NCBI GenBank assembly: GCA_026261815.1
Contig: JAMPIT010000379.1
Coordinates: 21,857,001 to 21,921,000, forward strand
Reading direction: 5' to 3'
DNA length: 64,000 nt
Source: Monarcha castaneiventris obscurior
Taxonomy: Eukaryota > Chordata > Aves > Passeriformes > Monarchidae
The notes below the pieces were generated by a model that worked only from the letters and a program-made list of their open reading frames with translations, made no database searches and was not told the origin of the DNA. Below, piece by piece: positions 14,001 through 29,000 of this stretch (within the stretch, counting starts at the first letter, position 1; every line of letters begins with the position of its first letter). Position numbers and translations under genes: made by a program.

Positions 14001-17000
14001 GGGTCTGATGACCTCAGACACATCGAGCAAACTATAAAATTTTTACCAAAAAGTATGGCTGTGGGTAGCAGGTCTGCAAGTCTGACATGTGAGTTGGGCT
14101 GTGCCTTCACAGCTTGTCTGGAGGCACGAAACTGTCTTTGCATAGCAAGCACTGACACATCAGACCCATTGCAAGAGCAATGCACAGCTGATACCCACGA
14201 GACACTTTTCAAGATTTGTCAGTCTCAGTGTGCATTGGGCAATGCATACCAAAGGAGAGGAGTTCCAGACATGTACAGGGACCATTTTCTGGGACTTCCA
14301 GACATCCATTAAGTCTGTGCCCAGAATAGGAAGGCAGCAAGCTACAGAGAAACATAACTGGGGTGCAAATAGATGTCTTAAATTTGCCAAAGAATTTTGC
14401 AGACTGCTTGTGGATGACTTGCAAACAGCAGAAGTATACCATGACCAAAGTGAAACAATTTGTTTTGCCTAAATTTACCGCTGACCTGGAGGGTTTGCAT
14501 GAGAATTTCAGCTCCCTAGTTTCAGTTTCTCTGTGAACAGTGATGAAAGAGATATACTTCTTTGGGACAGTTAAGAACAATGACATTACGTTGGATCCCT
14601 TAAAAAGGATTTGTCCATTTTCCTCAGGAATGCAGGAAATGGATCTTTTACTGAGGTAGTTAAATTAGATTGTAAATAAACACATATAGTTTAAATTGTC
14701 CACTTAAAGAGACCTTTTCAATATGCTGCACAGACTCTACTCTCTGGTGTTGCATTAGAGATGCTGTGCTTCTGCATTAGGAGAGACTGAGGTCTTGCCT
14801 AACTCAAGCTCACGAGTGTGCTTTTAATGCTGAAAACTGTGTGTGGCTAATTGGGGCGTGTTGCAGGGAGGTAAAATTGACTGCCTTTCAGGCCACTTCA
14901 AGTCAAAGGCTTTGACTGAAGGCTGCTGTGCAAAAAAACTCAAATCTTGGACTGACACTAACACTTTAGGGTCTGAACAAGAACTGGAAAAGAATAGAGC
15001 TTGCAGAAATTTGCAGAAGTGCTACTTTGATAATTTTGCTTGTGGTTTGAGTGTTGCGTATAGCTGTTATAGATTTAGTTCACCAGCTAGTGTACCTGCT
15101 GAGGAACATTTATGTAATCCAATTGATAATGGAAACTGTTGTCTGTTAATTCTTTTTAGCCTGGAAAAGGAAAAAAAATCCTAGGAGTGTTGACATTTTT
15201 AAGAACTGGTTTTGGCCATAACTATCAATATTTTATGGACATAGAAGGGATTCTACATAAAGCATTAATGCCACTAAATCAGTGCCAGATCATTTGCTGT
15301 GGGTCAGTGGAATCTGAGGTGGCTAGAATTTTGATTTACTTGTCAAACTGCTAACTGTCATTTTTAAAAATTAGCTAAGTAGCTATGTTTGCCTAATCTT
15401 CTTTCTGAATATGTTCCCATTCTTTGTGAGACTACTGGCATCTTTTGCTTCAAATATTGTCAACCCTGAATGCTCTGTGAAAGCAAATTATATGTTCACT
15501 GCTGTGTCATGATGAATGCTGCTGTACTAGTCACTTTTCCTGACATACTGTTCTTAAATCTGCTTTCCACATAAATGAATATACCTAGAAGTATCTTGTC
15601 TGATAAGTTTAAATTCACATTGCATCTCCAATTATAACTAATGTTCACACAATGCCTCTCTGAGTGAAAACATCCTCAAACATTTGATGATTAGATTTTA
15701 TGTCATGCCTAATTCTCTAAGGCAATGACTATCCCATACAATCAGCATTTGCTCTTAGTGGTATATAAAGCTATACTTTACGAAATGCAGCTCATTGTGG
15801 AATACTCTTTGGGGTTCCATGTTCATGGCACTATATATTCCAGTATGAGTTGGATACAGGCAAAAGAATAAAGTCATACATTCACCAACCAATTGTCAAG
15901 ATGAAGTAGATTAATGGCTTAATGAGGTTTACATGGATATATCAAAGAATCATTGAATGGTTTGGGTTGGAAGGGATCTTAAAGATTATTCACTTCCAAC
16001 CTCCTACCATGGGGAGGGACACCTTCCACTAGACCAGGTTGCTCAGAGCCCCATCCAGCCTGGCCTTGAACACCTTCACGGATTGGGAGACTATAGCCTC
16101 TCTGGGCAACCTGTTTCAGTGTCTTACCACCCTGATAGTAAGGAACGTCTTCCTAATATCTAATTTAAATGTGTCCTATTTCAGTTTAAAGCCATTCCCC
16201 CTTGTTCTATTTCTGCATGCCCTTGTGAAAATTCCCTGTGCAGCCTTCATGTAGGCTGCCCTTTAGGTACTGGATCGTGCTATAAGGTCTCCCCAGTGCC
16301 TTCTCTTTTCTAGGTCCCAACTTTCCCAACCTGTCTTCAAAGGAGAGGTGCTCCAGACTTGTGATTAACTTAGTGGCCTCCTCTGGACTTGCTCCAACAG
16401 GTCAATGTTTTTCTTGTATTTGGATATTTAGATGTCCAAACATGCATTTTTATGTCAGACTCTTAGTTTAATTGTCATTTTATTATCATTGTTTCTAAAA
16501 CAAATCTGCTCTAAATTCCATGTGATTGCAGTGTGACTTCATTTGAGAAATTTTTTTGTCTCCTCATGGAAAAGGTATCACAAAACATTGAAAAACCTGG
16601 CCATTGTGAGGGCACAACTGCATTGTCTGTGGTAAAGCCAGTAAATAATTTCTACCAATTGTTTCTCTGAGCAAAATGTGAAATATTTTTCTTGCCTGTT
16701 CTCTAGACTGTTCTGAAGAAGAATTAAAAAACTTGAAGACTGAGTAAACTCTCTACTTTCAGAGTTTTCACGTTTCTTACTCCTATGTATCTTATTTTCT
16801 AGTTATGAGGCAAGTATTCCCAAGAATCACATTAACAAAAAATAGCTATAATGGAAATTGCTTCTGCATTTTTCTTGTCAGATTTCTGCAAACCTCAGTC
16901 CTGCAGATAAATACCCATCTATAACTTCACTTACATAAGTGGTCCCACTAAGCTCCATGACCCTGCCTGCATGTCTGACTGCAGTACTCAAGCTGTACAT

Positions 17001-20000
17001 TTTAGTGGCGTTTGGAAACTTCACACATGTCATTTTTTTCAAGAGATAACCCTACTTACAAAAAATCATGCTGCTTTACACAAAGTGTGTTTTGCTCTCA
17101 AAGGCTATTTTCTAGTCCTTCAAGAGAGTGACTTGATACCAAACTTGTGAAGTCTGACAAAACTACAAACAAGAGGAGCACTTCTCTAAGAGAAAGGTGA
17201 AAAGTTGTTTAGAAGGTGATTTATGACAGCAGTAGGATACCATATGTGGTTTTGCAAGGAATGTAATCAAAGAACAAATTGAGCTTCTGTGGCTTTAACT
17301 ATATTATAGCCTTTGAAAGAAATGAATGTTCATACAACTGAACCTGCTAGATATATCTCTATAAAACTATTCACAGAATATATTATGACTTTGCTGTTTT
17401 CTCTTACTTCCTCTCCATCATCTTAATAAATGTTCCTTACTTGGCACCCAACCAGTGCTGTCACAAGGAGCTTGTGGAAAATTGTACCAATATCCAGTTG
17501 TTTCCCCTGAAGACACTCTGTGACATGTTTAAGCATGACCTTCTGAAAAGATCAGAGAGAGCTAGTGGAATTTTGTCAGACCAATCACTGTGGTGTAGAG
17601 GGACTAAAATGTTGCACTTTAATGACACAATGCTGTGTGGCAGAAAAAGAACTCCCAAACTATCCCTGTATTTCCTTTGAGGTATTGCTATACAATCCTT
17701 CTAACAGTTCCCATGTGCATATGCAATCAGTAAGTTTAATTTATGACCCTTGTTGCTTTCTAAATGTTTAATTAGGTTAGCACTGATTCATAAACCTATA
17801 AAAGCTGAATGTGGTGAACTGATTATTCACTGCACCTGCCCTCCAAAAATGTGTTAGTATAGAATACTGCTATTCAGCAGTCATGGTGCTATCCAAGCAC
17901 TGGGATGCAAGCAGTGGCATGGGAGAAGGATGGGGATGCAGGAAGGGGCAAAATCAACAAAAAACTCTTGCAAGAGAAAAGGACTTACATGTTACCTTCG
18001 CCATCATACACCCATCTAGTGCTGCCAATTCCTTCATAGTCTGAAGCCCAATAATACAGGCATGCATTAATGTGCAAGATAAACAGCAAGTATCCAGTTG
18101 TTCGAATGACCCTATAAAAGTCAACAGATTCCTGTAAAGCAACTTATATTTTTCCTTTTTTTTTTTAATGTAGACCCCATTACATTTTTTGGATTAACAA
18201 TGTTAATGTTAAGCATCCACTTAAGTAGTTCCCCACCTGTATTGATTCAATGAAAAAAATAGTTGGCAGTTACCCATCTCTCACATCTGTCCAAGGTCAA
18301 ATAAATATCTTTCCTAAAATATTTGACATGGGGTAATTTTTAAATTATGGTTCCCTGAGGAGTTTGTAGTCTACTTCTTTAAATGGCTATGAATATTTCC
18401 AGAAATTTGAAACTATATTAATGAGGGTACAGGGTGAAAAATAATGTGTTTCCCAAACTCTGTCCAAGATAGGCTCTAAACTTGTGAACCAAAGCCAAGA
18501 AATGTCTGAGGTCAGAAATTAACTGCTTTACAAGACCTGTAGTAGAAAGCCTGCAGTAGATCCTCTAAATAGTGTGATTTAGTCTCTACAGCAGGAGCTA
18601 TATCATTCCTAATCCAAGTTCTTATGCTTATGGCCAGTTCTTTGAAGAATACCAATGACGAACTACTTAAGCACCAAGCAGCTTTGTGTTTAATACAATA
18701 ATGATCTCATTGTATATCCTCCGTTCAGTGCATGGGGATCAAAAGAAATATCTCCTGGATTTAGATCTCTATTGAAATACAAGCAGGGGATAAATAATCA
18801 GGAAAAGTGCAGGACTTGTCTAAACACAGGTTGGTAGGTAATGAGTTTATCTGCTACAGCTGGAACCCAATGCAGTATGCAGAATAACTGAAAAAGTGGT
18901 TTTATGAAAATTTAATAAGATCTAAGTTGGGTCTATAAACAAAGTTAATGGGAGATAATATCTCTGTGGTTGCTTCATTAAGCATTCCTTTACTGCTTCT
19001 TCAGCCTTTGCATGCCCTCCTTGGCCTCTCCATGCCATTAGGTAATCTACCTAAGTGTACCCTTCTTCTTTATGATGCTCACAAATGTATAGTATTTCTC
19101 TGTTTAAAAGTTGGCATGCTTCCAGGACAGCTCTGTTTAGGACTGCAAGCTGTAGAGAACAGCAGATAGCTGTTGTGATCTAGTAATGTTGCAGTATTGC
19201 CCATGCTAGGTCTTCTGTTCAAGTCTGAATCCATTAAATATGCCTGAGGTCTGAGTGAAGGTTCCAGAAACCTTTGCTATGTTATATTTCTCCAGACATA
19301 TGTTGAATCTATCACAATGAGAAGATAAGATGCAAGTAACTCTTGCTAGCTCTATCCCTACAAACTCAAACTAATTAGTTTGAGAAGAGAATCCCCCCAG
19401 GTATATCCACTTTCTGTGTAGAAGCTTAGTTTGATATTATCTAGTTAATTGGTGCCTTATTGCTCAAAGTGTGACTATAACAATCTCAGACCAAAGAAAG
19501 TTTGCCACAATAAAATAAAATGCAGTAGTTTGTGAAAAAAGACTGGAGTTTTTTTAGATTTTTTAGCTCCTGCTTGTACTCTTCTTCTGTACAGCTACCT
19601 CTGTTCTCCATTTGTCAATGAGCAAAATTGGGAGTCAGTGTTTTCTGAAGTATGGATTAGAAAATAGGTTCACTTTGTAATATTTAGATTCTGCAGTTTA
19701 CATTCTACAAGTGATTTAATATTGGAAATCTGAGTGGGTCTTTGACTAGGAAGCAAAGACACAAGCAGCAACACACAGTTGTGGCTCTCAATCAATATCA
19801 TGATAAACTCTGTGGCAAGGCAGAAGTGCTTTGCAGGGTAACTGGCTTGTTTCTGCAGCACCAACAGACAGGAACATTAAATACTCCAAAACTAGGACAG
19901 GGAAAATAATCTGTTGGTGTTGGTATTACACAAGACAAACACGGCCTGATGACGTTGACAACACTGATGACAAAGTAGATGGGTTCACTGGGTCTTAGCA

Positions 20001-23000
20001 GCATCACTGACAGTTAAGGGGCCTATGAAACTTGCCATAGCTGTGTCCATGGACTACTTGAGTTGGATCCAAAATTCTTTCTGTCAATGCAGAAGGTGAG
20101 AACACAGTCTGGCAGACTATGGTTATAATCACTATTTGAGAACTGTGCTGAACTGATCCTCATTCCATCTGTAGTCAGTGCAGGGAAGGATCAAGTTTCT
20201 GTATACGCCAGGTTCATGGGGAGAGCATGTTTGAAGAAAAATGTTGACACAGGCTCAGGTTCATAACACTTATTAAGTACAAACAAACAGCTACTGAGGA
20301 TTTGGAACTGCTATTAGCAATCTGAAGAAAGTGTTCTTTAGCTCTTTCACTAAAGAAACTTCTTTCTGATGCTTCTGATCAATTAAATTTTGGCAGCAGC
20401 CTCAGTTTGATGAACATTTTGCCTGAACCAGGCCAGCTGAACTGAGCTAGATTTCATATATAAGTGAAGCCTTATATATATTATTTTAATGATTACCATA
20501 AAGACAGATGTTTTAAAAACCCCTTTAAATGTTAAAGTTGTATCATATTCCACCCAGTGCTTAACTGACAACTCATGAAATCATATGAAATGCATTCTAT
20601 GCCAAGCTTTGCATGCTACTTGAGTTTTATCAGCACATACCTGTAGATGTATGCTTTTTCCATAATAGCTTCCAGACGATCATTAAACTCAAAGAATGTG
20701 TTATGCTGCATGGAAAACAAATGAAAGTAATCCAATAAATATTTTTCAGTAAACATCTTTTTTTTAATAGTACTGGCACTAATTCACATACACCTTTTAA
20801 AAATGGATTTTTCAGTAATCAAAATTTCTATAAACATTGTCCTGGTTCTGGCCAGGAGGGGGTTAATTTTGGCAGCAGCTGGGAGGGGAGGGGTGTGGCT
20901 AGGAGTCGATGTTACTCTATACCTCCTCAGATGATTGCTGGGAGTGGGATAAAGGGACTCTCTCTTCCAGGGAAGAAAGGTGGTCCTTCCTGTTGAGAAA
21001 ACCTGGCAGAGGGAGCTGTCTGATATTATTTATTATTGGGGAGTTTTTCCATGTGAATAATTTCTTTTCTTATATCCTCTGTCATTAGCAATGTTGTTGT
21101 TAGTGTTTATTTTCTTGTATCATTGTTATTTCCAGTAAATTATTGTCATCGCCACTGGTGATCGTTGCTTTTTGTGCTTCCAGTTGGAGGGGGAGGGGGC
21201 ATAGACTATGATATTAGTGGGAATACTAAATTGGAGAATACTATTCCTGAAGCACAACAAACATTTAACAAAAATGTGAACTGAAAATCAAAGATAAATT
21301 TGAGTTAAATGTCTTTTTGGGTGTTGGGTGTCCCTTTTATCTGACTACAGAAATAACCTTGCTGTTTTGTTCGGAGTACTGCAGATTATATTACTCAAAC
21401 ATATATAATTGCTTGGGCAACATGATCACAGAGAACTGTATGCATTCTTTCTCTTCCTGAAATTCCAGTAATTCCAGCAAGCGATCATGTGTATCAGCAG
21501 CCACATACTTGAGGATACTCTGTGGCATCAACTGCAGCTGCATTGAATTCTTCCTGTTTAGTATTTGCAGTTGATCTTTAGTGATTGCATGTATCTTTTT
21601 TCTTTGTTTTTGTTCAATACACAGCTGGTTGCCTAATACAAGGTACTGTTTAACTTTTCGTTCTTCCATATTATTTTTGTTCTGATTTAAGGAATTTTGA
21701 AGTTTTATTGAATACCAAAGTGAAGAGCACCCTCATTTTATTGTCAGAGTTCTTGTGTCTCCCCCCACCTTTAAATGAAAACCAATTCTTTGTCAACATG
21801 TTGATTTTGTGCAGAGAAATGCATTTAGCCAGAGTGGCCTGCTAGGTACTGTTCTAATCCCTTCTCAGACCTTTCATTACACAATTCCAAGTGTCTTTGG
21901 ACTCGATAACAAAAGTAGGTTTGTACATCATCATGGCATCACTTGATAGATATTCTGTGTATAGTTTACGTTGTCCTTAAAATTACCTCCTTTGCTTTTA
22001 AACACCTGACATAAGCAGCAGAAAAATACATTGGCATTAGTGATTTTTTTTTAAATCTTTGAAAACTAAGCAGATAATTTTAGATTAATCTAATTTAAAT
22101 AATGTGAAAAACCCAGCTTTAATCAGAAAATACTTTTTGAAATTGGGAAATAATAAGTTCAAAAGAAAAATAAGAGAATAAGGGCTTAATTTGGCTAGAC
22201 TATGACTTGTATTTTTTTTATTTAGTTATGTTGTACCTTAGCCTGAAGATATTTTACAATTTCTAAGTTTCATATTCCTAAATATTATAAAAAACTTCCT
22301 GTTGCATTGCAAAAACATCAATTCATGGTTAGCCATCCATCACTGACACAGATCTTACCTTTAGCATCCTGTTTGCTCGAAGTGCTGGGTTAAATCCAAA
22401 GAAGAAGTATAAAATGTCAAATGGAAACACTGATAGCACATCAAGCTGTTGAAGAGCAGAGAGGGCAATTTAAACTTCATAGTAATCATAATGTATTTAT
22501 TTGCTGTCAAAAACCTGCTTAGACAGAATCATGACTGCAATAATATTTGAAGAGTCAGCATGCTAAGCATGTAGCTTCCTAAGTACTGGCAGGCAAGATT
22601 ATCTCTTTGAAAGCACCAACAGCTTGGCTCTGCCCTGCTTTTGAGTCCCCTGTGCCTGAGATTTTAGTCTGTTTCATGTGGATTATTAAGAGTATCTCAT
22701 ATAGTTGATTATTATTATATCCTCTTTTTTCAGTTGTAGTTCTGACCAGACTAAAATGTTTGGCATGTGGCTGGTGAGTGCAGGTAGGGAGGCCACTACA
22801 CAAGCACTTCCCAAATTCCTTCAGCTTTTAGAGCAAGGCTGCGTGAAGCAATTTGAGCGAGGACAATGAATTAGATTTCTTGCTTGCAACCTGCGGAAGG
22901 CATGTGTTCCAAACAACAGATTCATCATAGGATGATAAATTTGGCTGGGTTTTTTGTTTCCCTGTTTGGTTGGTTAGTTGGTTGGTTTGGGCTTTTTCTA

Positions 23001-26000
23001 AATAGATTTTGTCTTCCGTCATATTTGGATGCTGCTTCTTCCCATTCCTCTAAGGTTTTCAACATCTCCCTGCAGTCCATCAGCTATGTGACTACTGTTC
23101 TTATCTTCATGCTTTATTCTTTCCAAAGATAGAGAAGGAGAGCTGTGGAAAATTTATCTTCTTCTTTTTAAAGATCCTGGGATACCTTGCTTTGTTGCTG
23201 TTATTGCTTGGGAGGAAGAGAGGGCTGTCGAACTCTGGGATTCATCTCACTGTAATCAGAAATGCCTTTGCTTTGAGGGGTGTAAATCGTGTTGGCAGCA
23301 ACCAGCCTGCAGCACTGACCTTTCATTCCATGCAAGTAAGAAGCAGTTAATACCTGAACAGTGTGCAAAGTGAACCAAAAAATTGATTGAGGAGAAACAG
23401 CCTCTTATGGTCTCTCTCTCCCTCTCTCAGACACATGTCTAAGAGGAGGCAAAATTTAGTCAAAAGTGCATGAATATCAGTAGCTGTTAATTAGTACTTA
23501 ATCATATGAAAAATTCTGACATTATATCTACATCTTGCATATGGTGAGAACACTCAACTCTCATTAGTTTCTCCAGATATCAAGAGCCCTAAACATACAG
23601 CAAGTGTGAACTTAAAATAAAACCATACAAATCCACTTAGGTGTCTTGCTTTGACTGTCAAACTCATTTGACTGTACAGTGTGTATCCTGCACTTTTGGA
23701 TAGCTTAATCTCAAGCGTTTAAGTAATGATACCACAGTCACTGAGAAAAATTTAGCTGTGAACAAGGGAGGTGCAAAAGTAGAGAAGAGGAGAGGGCAAT
23801 AACAGGTGTGTGCTTAGTGTCACAGAGCTGTATGTGCATCAGGAATTCATTAAACTACCTGCCTTGTGCTGGCAAAAAAACCCCAATATTTAGAAGCAAC
23901 ATGAACAATTTTCCTAAATCAAATGCATCTTTTTTTTTTGCAAACTACTATTCATAGTTTGAATTTTTGACTGCTCCTGTGAGTGATGAGCTGTTCAGTA
24001 CAATGAGGTACTTCATAAGAGTTTACAGAATAGAGTTATCATCTCTCTTCAAGGGTTTTAATTTTGTTTAATGAATGTCTGCCAAGTAGTGCTATTGTCT
24101 TTAATGTGTGCTGGGATGACCTCACAAAAACTAATCAAATTCTGTTTTATTAATTTATTATCATTCCAAAATAATATTTAGAATTGCATTTATAAGTATT
24201 CTGTCTTCCAGTTAAACACTGTTTATGAAGATGGCAGTCTTCAGCTGGTGAGCACTGATATGCCCATGAGCCAATGCTTTCTGGTGATATTCTTAAACCA
24301 ACAGTGATTGTCAGTGAATGAAAAAAAATCTCGTGAAATCCTACAGCCAGAACTTCATATTGATATCAGTAACACAGGGCCTACTTACCCGAAACTTCAC
24401 ACTGCTGTGGTAGAATTTTTTTGTTTCCACTCTGTCTGCCTACAGTGACAATGAAAGGAGAAAAAGTCATAGTCAAGAACAGAATGTCAAGGATGAGCCT
24501 CTGCTACTCAACAACAGTAGGGGTGATGACAGTTAAATTAATGATGGTATAACAGTGTGAATGGAGAAACATCTGTAGATATTTCTGAGAAGTTGTACTT
24601 TTATTAGTCTAGCTTACATTAGATCAGATTTTATTTGAACTACTTGAAAAAATGAGGGCTGGGGTTTGTCTGATTTTTTCCAGTCTGGATGTTGGTCTAG
24701 AAAAGTACATTACATTTTTTCCCAAAACTTCTCTCCTAGGACATCTGTACCACTTCGTGCCCAATCCAACCTCCCTTCAATTTCACAGCAAAAAAATGCA
24801 TTTATCTGCAGTGATTCCAAGAAAAATGCAAAGATTGTTTCTAATGATGCTGTACAAAATTAGCTCTTTGAATGCTAGCATTAACATGCTAGCATTAATA
24901 GCATTATAATAATCAACACTGCATTCATTAGTACTGATTAGCTTTTTATTTTTAAATTGTTCTTCATGGGAACTGATGCTAATATAATAAGAAAGGGTAA
25001 TCACAAGTCTATAAAGAAATTTATCTATTATACTTTCTGTATTTATATCAGAGAAACTTTAAAAATAACTTTAAGATCTTAATCATATTTCCATGCCAAC
25101 TTTCACTATTATCAGTTTAAACATTAAACCAAATGCAGGAGATCAGGCAGCAGATGATTTCTGTGCACTAAAATCTGTGAGTTGTAGAAACAGTTTCAAG
25201 GGTAATACTGAGCTGAGCTTCGTATGTTAGAGTTTTAACTTTGTTCATAAAAATTGAGTTTTGTGGGATTTAGGCAAGATCCAGTTACTGAATGTCTTGG
25301 TGTGGAAAAACTCATTCCACTGTGCTGCATTTAATACCGATTGAAATGATATTTTCACAGTTTTTTTTCTGTTAAGGTATCAGTAATATAGTGTATGTAC
25401 AATGTATAAAATTTTTTGTAAAAGCACTGAACTAAAGCTAGTCCCAAATTAGATTTGAGGATATATAATTTTGAATTTTCTGTCTGTTGGGCACAGTAAT
25501 GTCATGCTGAAGTTATCAAAACGCTCTTTTTTTTTTTTTCTGAATTAGGTTCCTTTTTTTCTATAAGAAGTCAAAGAATCAAAAGCACAGAAGGCTTTAA
25601 AGATGAGTTAATATTCTAGATACCCTTCGGTAGGGTAAGGGCAAGCTTTCACGTAGTTGATTAAAATTTTATTTTGCGTTTTTCTATAAAAAGATAACAC
25701 AAAAATAGTAGCAAGAATCAAAATTGAACATACATATTTTCCCAAAAGAAATTATCTCAAATGAATTATTTTCAAAGTATCCTAAAATTACAGGGATTTG
25801 GTCTGATTTTGGAAAAAAATAAAACCACCATCTCACAATGTCCTGTCTTCAACTGTGATTCTGGTACAAGGCAAATAGAAAGGTGAAAGTTTCACACAAA
25901 CATAAAAACAGAAGTATGTATGCATGAATACATATGATATAATCACTGATTCCAGTGAGGAGTCTGTTTAGAGCTTTATGCCTGTTTCAGCTGCTCCCAT

Positions 26001-29000
26001 CTGTTACTTTCTGTTTTTTTCAATATTTAAGGATTTAGGTAATGGCTATGTTTCTTCCTACATAGGATAATGGAATGTCAATGTAGAATGGAAGGTCAGT
26101 GAAGAAGAATATATGAATCCTTTGATAAATAAAAAAGTTACATAGATTTGACATAGTGATAAAAAAGAAGTGTCAGATTGGATGAATTTCTATACTCTAA
26201 CACACAACTACTTCCCATGGGAGTCCCACTTCCAGTACTTACTATTATATCTCCTCCTCTGATAAACCGCACTCGGGGCTGGAAGATGATTAAGTCGCAC
26301 AGGTAGCAGATGTCACACATTACATCAATGACAAACCAGTATATTGTGTTGCTGGGGGTTTGATATGGGAACACGTAGCGCAGGGGAATGAACCAGCAAT
26401 TCCAGTTATAGGCGATTGTCACGAGCATGAGCCATGCCACATAACGGCGATCTGAAAGGAAAAACACCGAATGGAGAGCTTGGAGTCTATTGTCATTCTT
26501 TTAGACACATTCATTCTGCTGCAGTCTCTGGGAATGCTTCTGCCCAGAGCAACCTACCATTCTCCCTTTTGCAACTGGACATGCTGCTAAAGTGATATAG
26601 CTTGGAAATAGGAGTCACACAAGGAATGTCCAAAAATGGGAGCATATAGAATTCAGTGCCTCTGAAGAAACTTATATAATCATTTTGCATGCTGCTCGTG
26701 TATATTATAATTGACAAAAGAATTATTTGGCTCTAATGAATGGTACAAATTCCAGATCAAGAAACAGAAGACTTGGGTTCTGATTCTGGTCAGTTTGCTT
26801 AACATCTTTGTGCATACCATCTTTACAACTGATGTAATTTTTCCCTGTTTGTAATAAATGTTGTTTTGGACAGGACCTCTGTGTCCCTGGGAGCTGCAAA
26901 CTGGAATGTGTATCTTATGGTGGCTCACAGGTGCCACGTAATACCAGGTCACTTCAATATGACTTTACCCCAGTCTATTACACAGCTTTACCCCAGTCTA
27001 TTGCACAGCTTTTAATTTACCTGTGTATGAGTCAATGGTATCTGGTAGGTTCATATACTCCATGTATTTTTTCAGTGGAGGTTTCTTGAATTTACAGCAC
27101 AGCATATCGCAGTAATGATCCTCCTCTGGCTTTGCTTCTGCGTCCTCTTTCTTTTCTTCTTTTTTTTCTTCTTTTGGTGGGGGTGGAGGCTTCTTTGGTG
27201 CTAGACACATACATTACCAAAAACATTGGCATTTAATAATGGCTCAATTAATACACCCTGTTTTAACATGAACAAAAGCTTCATTATGTTGAAATATCTT
27301 CTAAAAACACTGGGCAGTGACTAAAGTTACAATTCATTATATTAAATACATAGAAAAACACGTGAAGAATAAAATCACCACTGGTATAAACATGTGCATC
27401 TGCTATCATGAACAGGGCACTTAGGTTACAGAGTACAATATCTATATTGCTGGATTTCCCTGGGCAGTGCCTATAAGTTTATGCCTTTTATAAGATTGAC
27501 AAGAAAACTGTTAATTTATAATTCAGCATTCATTAATGCAACTGCTCATTTCTCTTTACATGACTGTGGCAAAGAATGAATGCAGTGAGGATGGAGGTAA
27601 GAAAAGACACCTGTCCCATGTGCTGATCTCTCCCCTCTCCTGATACCTGATATATGAGGTGCAGCAGGTGAAACTAGTGGGAAGCCTATGGTTTTGTACA
27701 TTTCTAGGTTTATAAAAGTCTTGTAGCACTCCTTCAAACCCAGTTCTTCTGTATTTGAGCTAGATAGTGTTTGCATGTGTCCTATTAATTCTGGTGGCTT
27801 TACCTCTGATTAGGATGCACAGTCTTAGCAGTAAACTGGCAAACTGCATCTATAAGAAGTTAGGAAATGAAGGTCATAAGTTCTACAAAGAGAACAAAAG
27901 TGGTAGAGGAGCAAAGAAATAATTTTTTAAGAAGAAATTTGCTTATCGGTTGGTATAGTTTATTATTCTTCAGGCACCATTTTTTACAGCTTTTTAAAAA
28001 ACACATATGTGATGAACAGCTTTTAAAAGGTGCCACAACATAAAATACCACACTCAATTCTTTGTGGAAAGGAAAGTCAAACTTTCCTCTGAAGAGAAAA
28101 AGTACTGATTTGTTTTGTTTCATATTTTGTCAAAAGTCAATGATTAATTAATTTCAGATGGGTTTGCTCTATTTAAAGCATGGACTTTAAGTCCTCAGTG
28201 TGTCCAGATTTCTGTCAAAGCTAAAATTTTATTTATTTACACAGCAGATCTCATAACAAAGTTACTAACATTCACTTGTAATATATATATGTTTCTTCAT
28301 ATGTTTCCAATTCATCTCCATGAATAAACATATCTGGGAGTTATTTCAAAATACAGAAAACTTCTTGACATGGATGATTCTAGATACTGGATTTTCCCCA
28401 GATTCTTCAGTGATGTCATTCAAAGGGACATTGTACCTAAGGACTCTGGCTTACTGTAGAGAAGTAGGGATCAATTGACTTCAGTGGGCACAAAGTGATC
28501 CTTTCCACTGGATAAACACACTATACTTACAAAGTAATTATCACAGTATTTTCTGTCGCCACAAAGTTATTTTCAGTTTTAAACTGAACAAATGCACAGC
28601 TATTTCTAGAGTCACTTACAAGCTGTAGGACTTCCTTCAGGTGAAGATATCACTGGGTCATTCAGCTTTTCCTTATAAACATCTGCCCTTTCACGCAGTT
28701 TTTTGACAATCGCTTGAAGTTGGGCATCAACCATCTCATTTGTTTGGAACTGTTTTGGGTTCTGTGCGCTGATTAAAACAAGAGGGAAAAAAAGGTTAAT
28801 ATACTAGAAATCAATGGAAGGAAACAGTGGTAATTCTATTTTTGAGCTGAAGTCATACATTAAGATTGGATCTTTATTGAGCACAGTGCTTATTCATACC
28901 ACTTAATTCATGCTAAGTGGAAACCTAAGTTACCTCCTCTAGCCTCCTGCTCATGCCAGCAGCAGTCTGTGTGTTATTTCATGCAGAGAAGGTCAGGGTA

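Noticed and set aside
13892..14586. Overlapping open frames on both strands in intron 10
   Set aside because: No frame has recognisable protein, splice context or codon bias; overlapping frames on both strands indicate chance in a stop-poor stretch.
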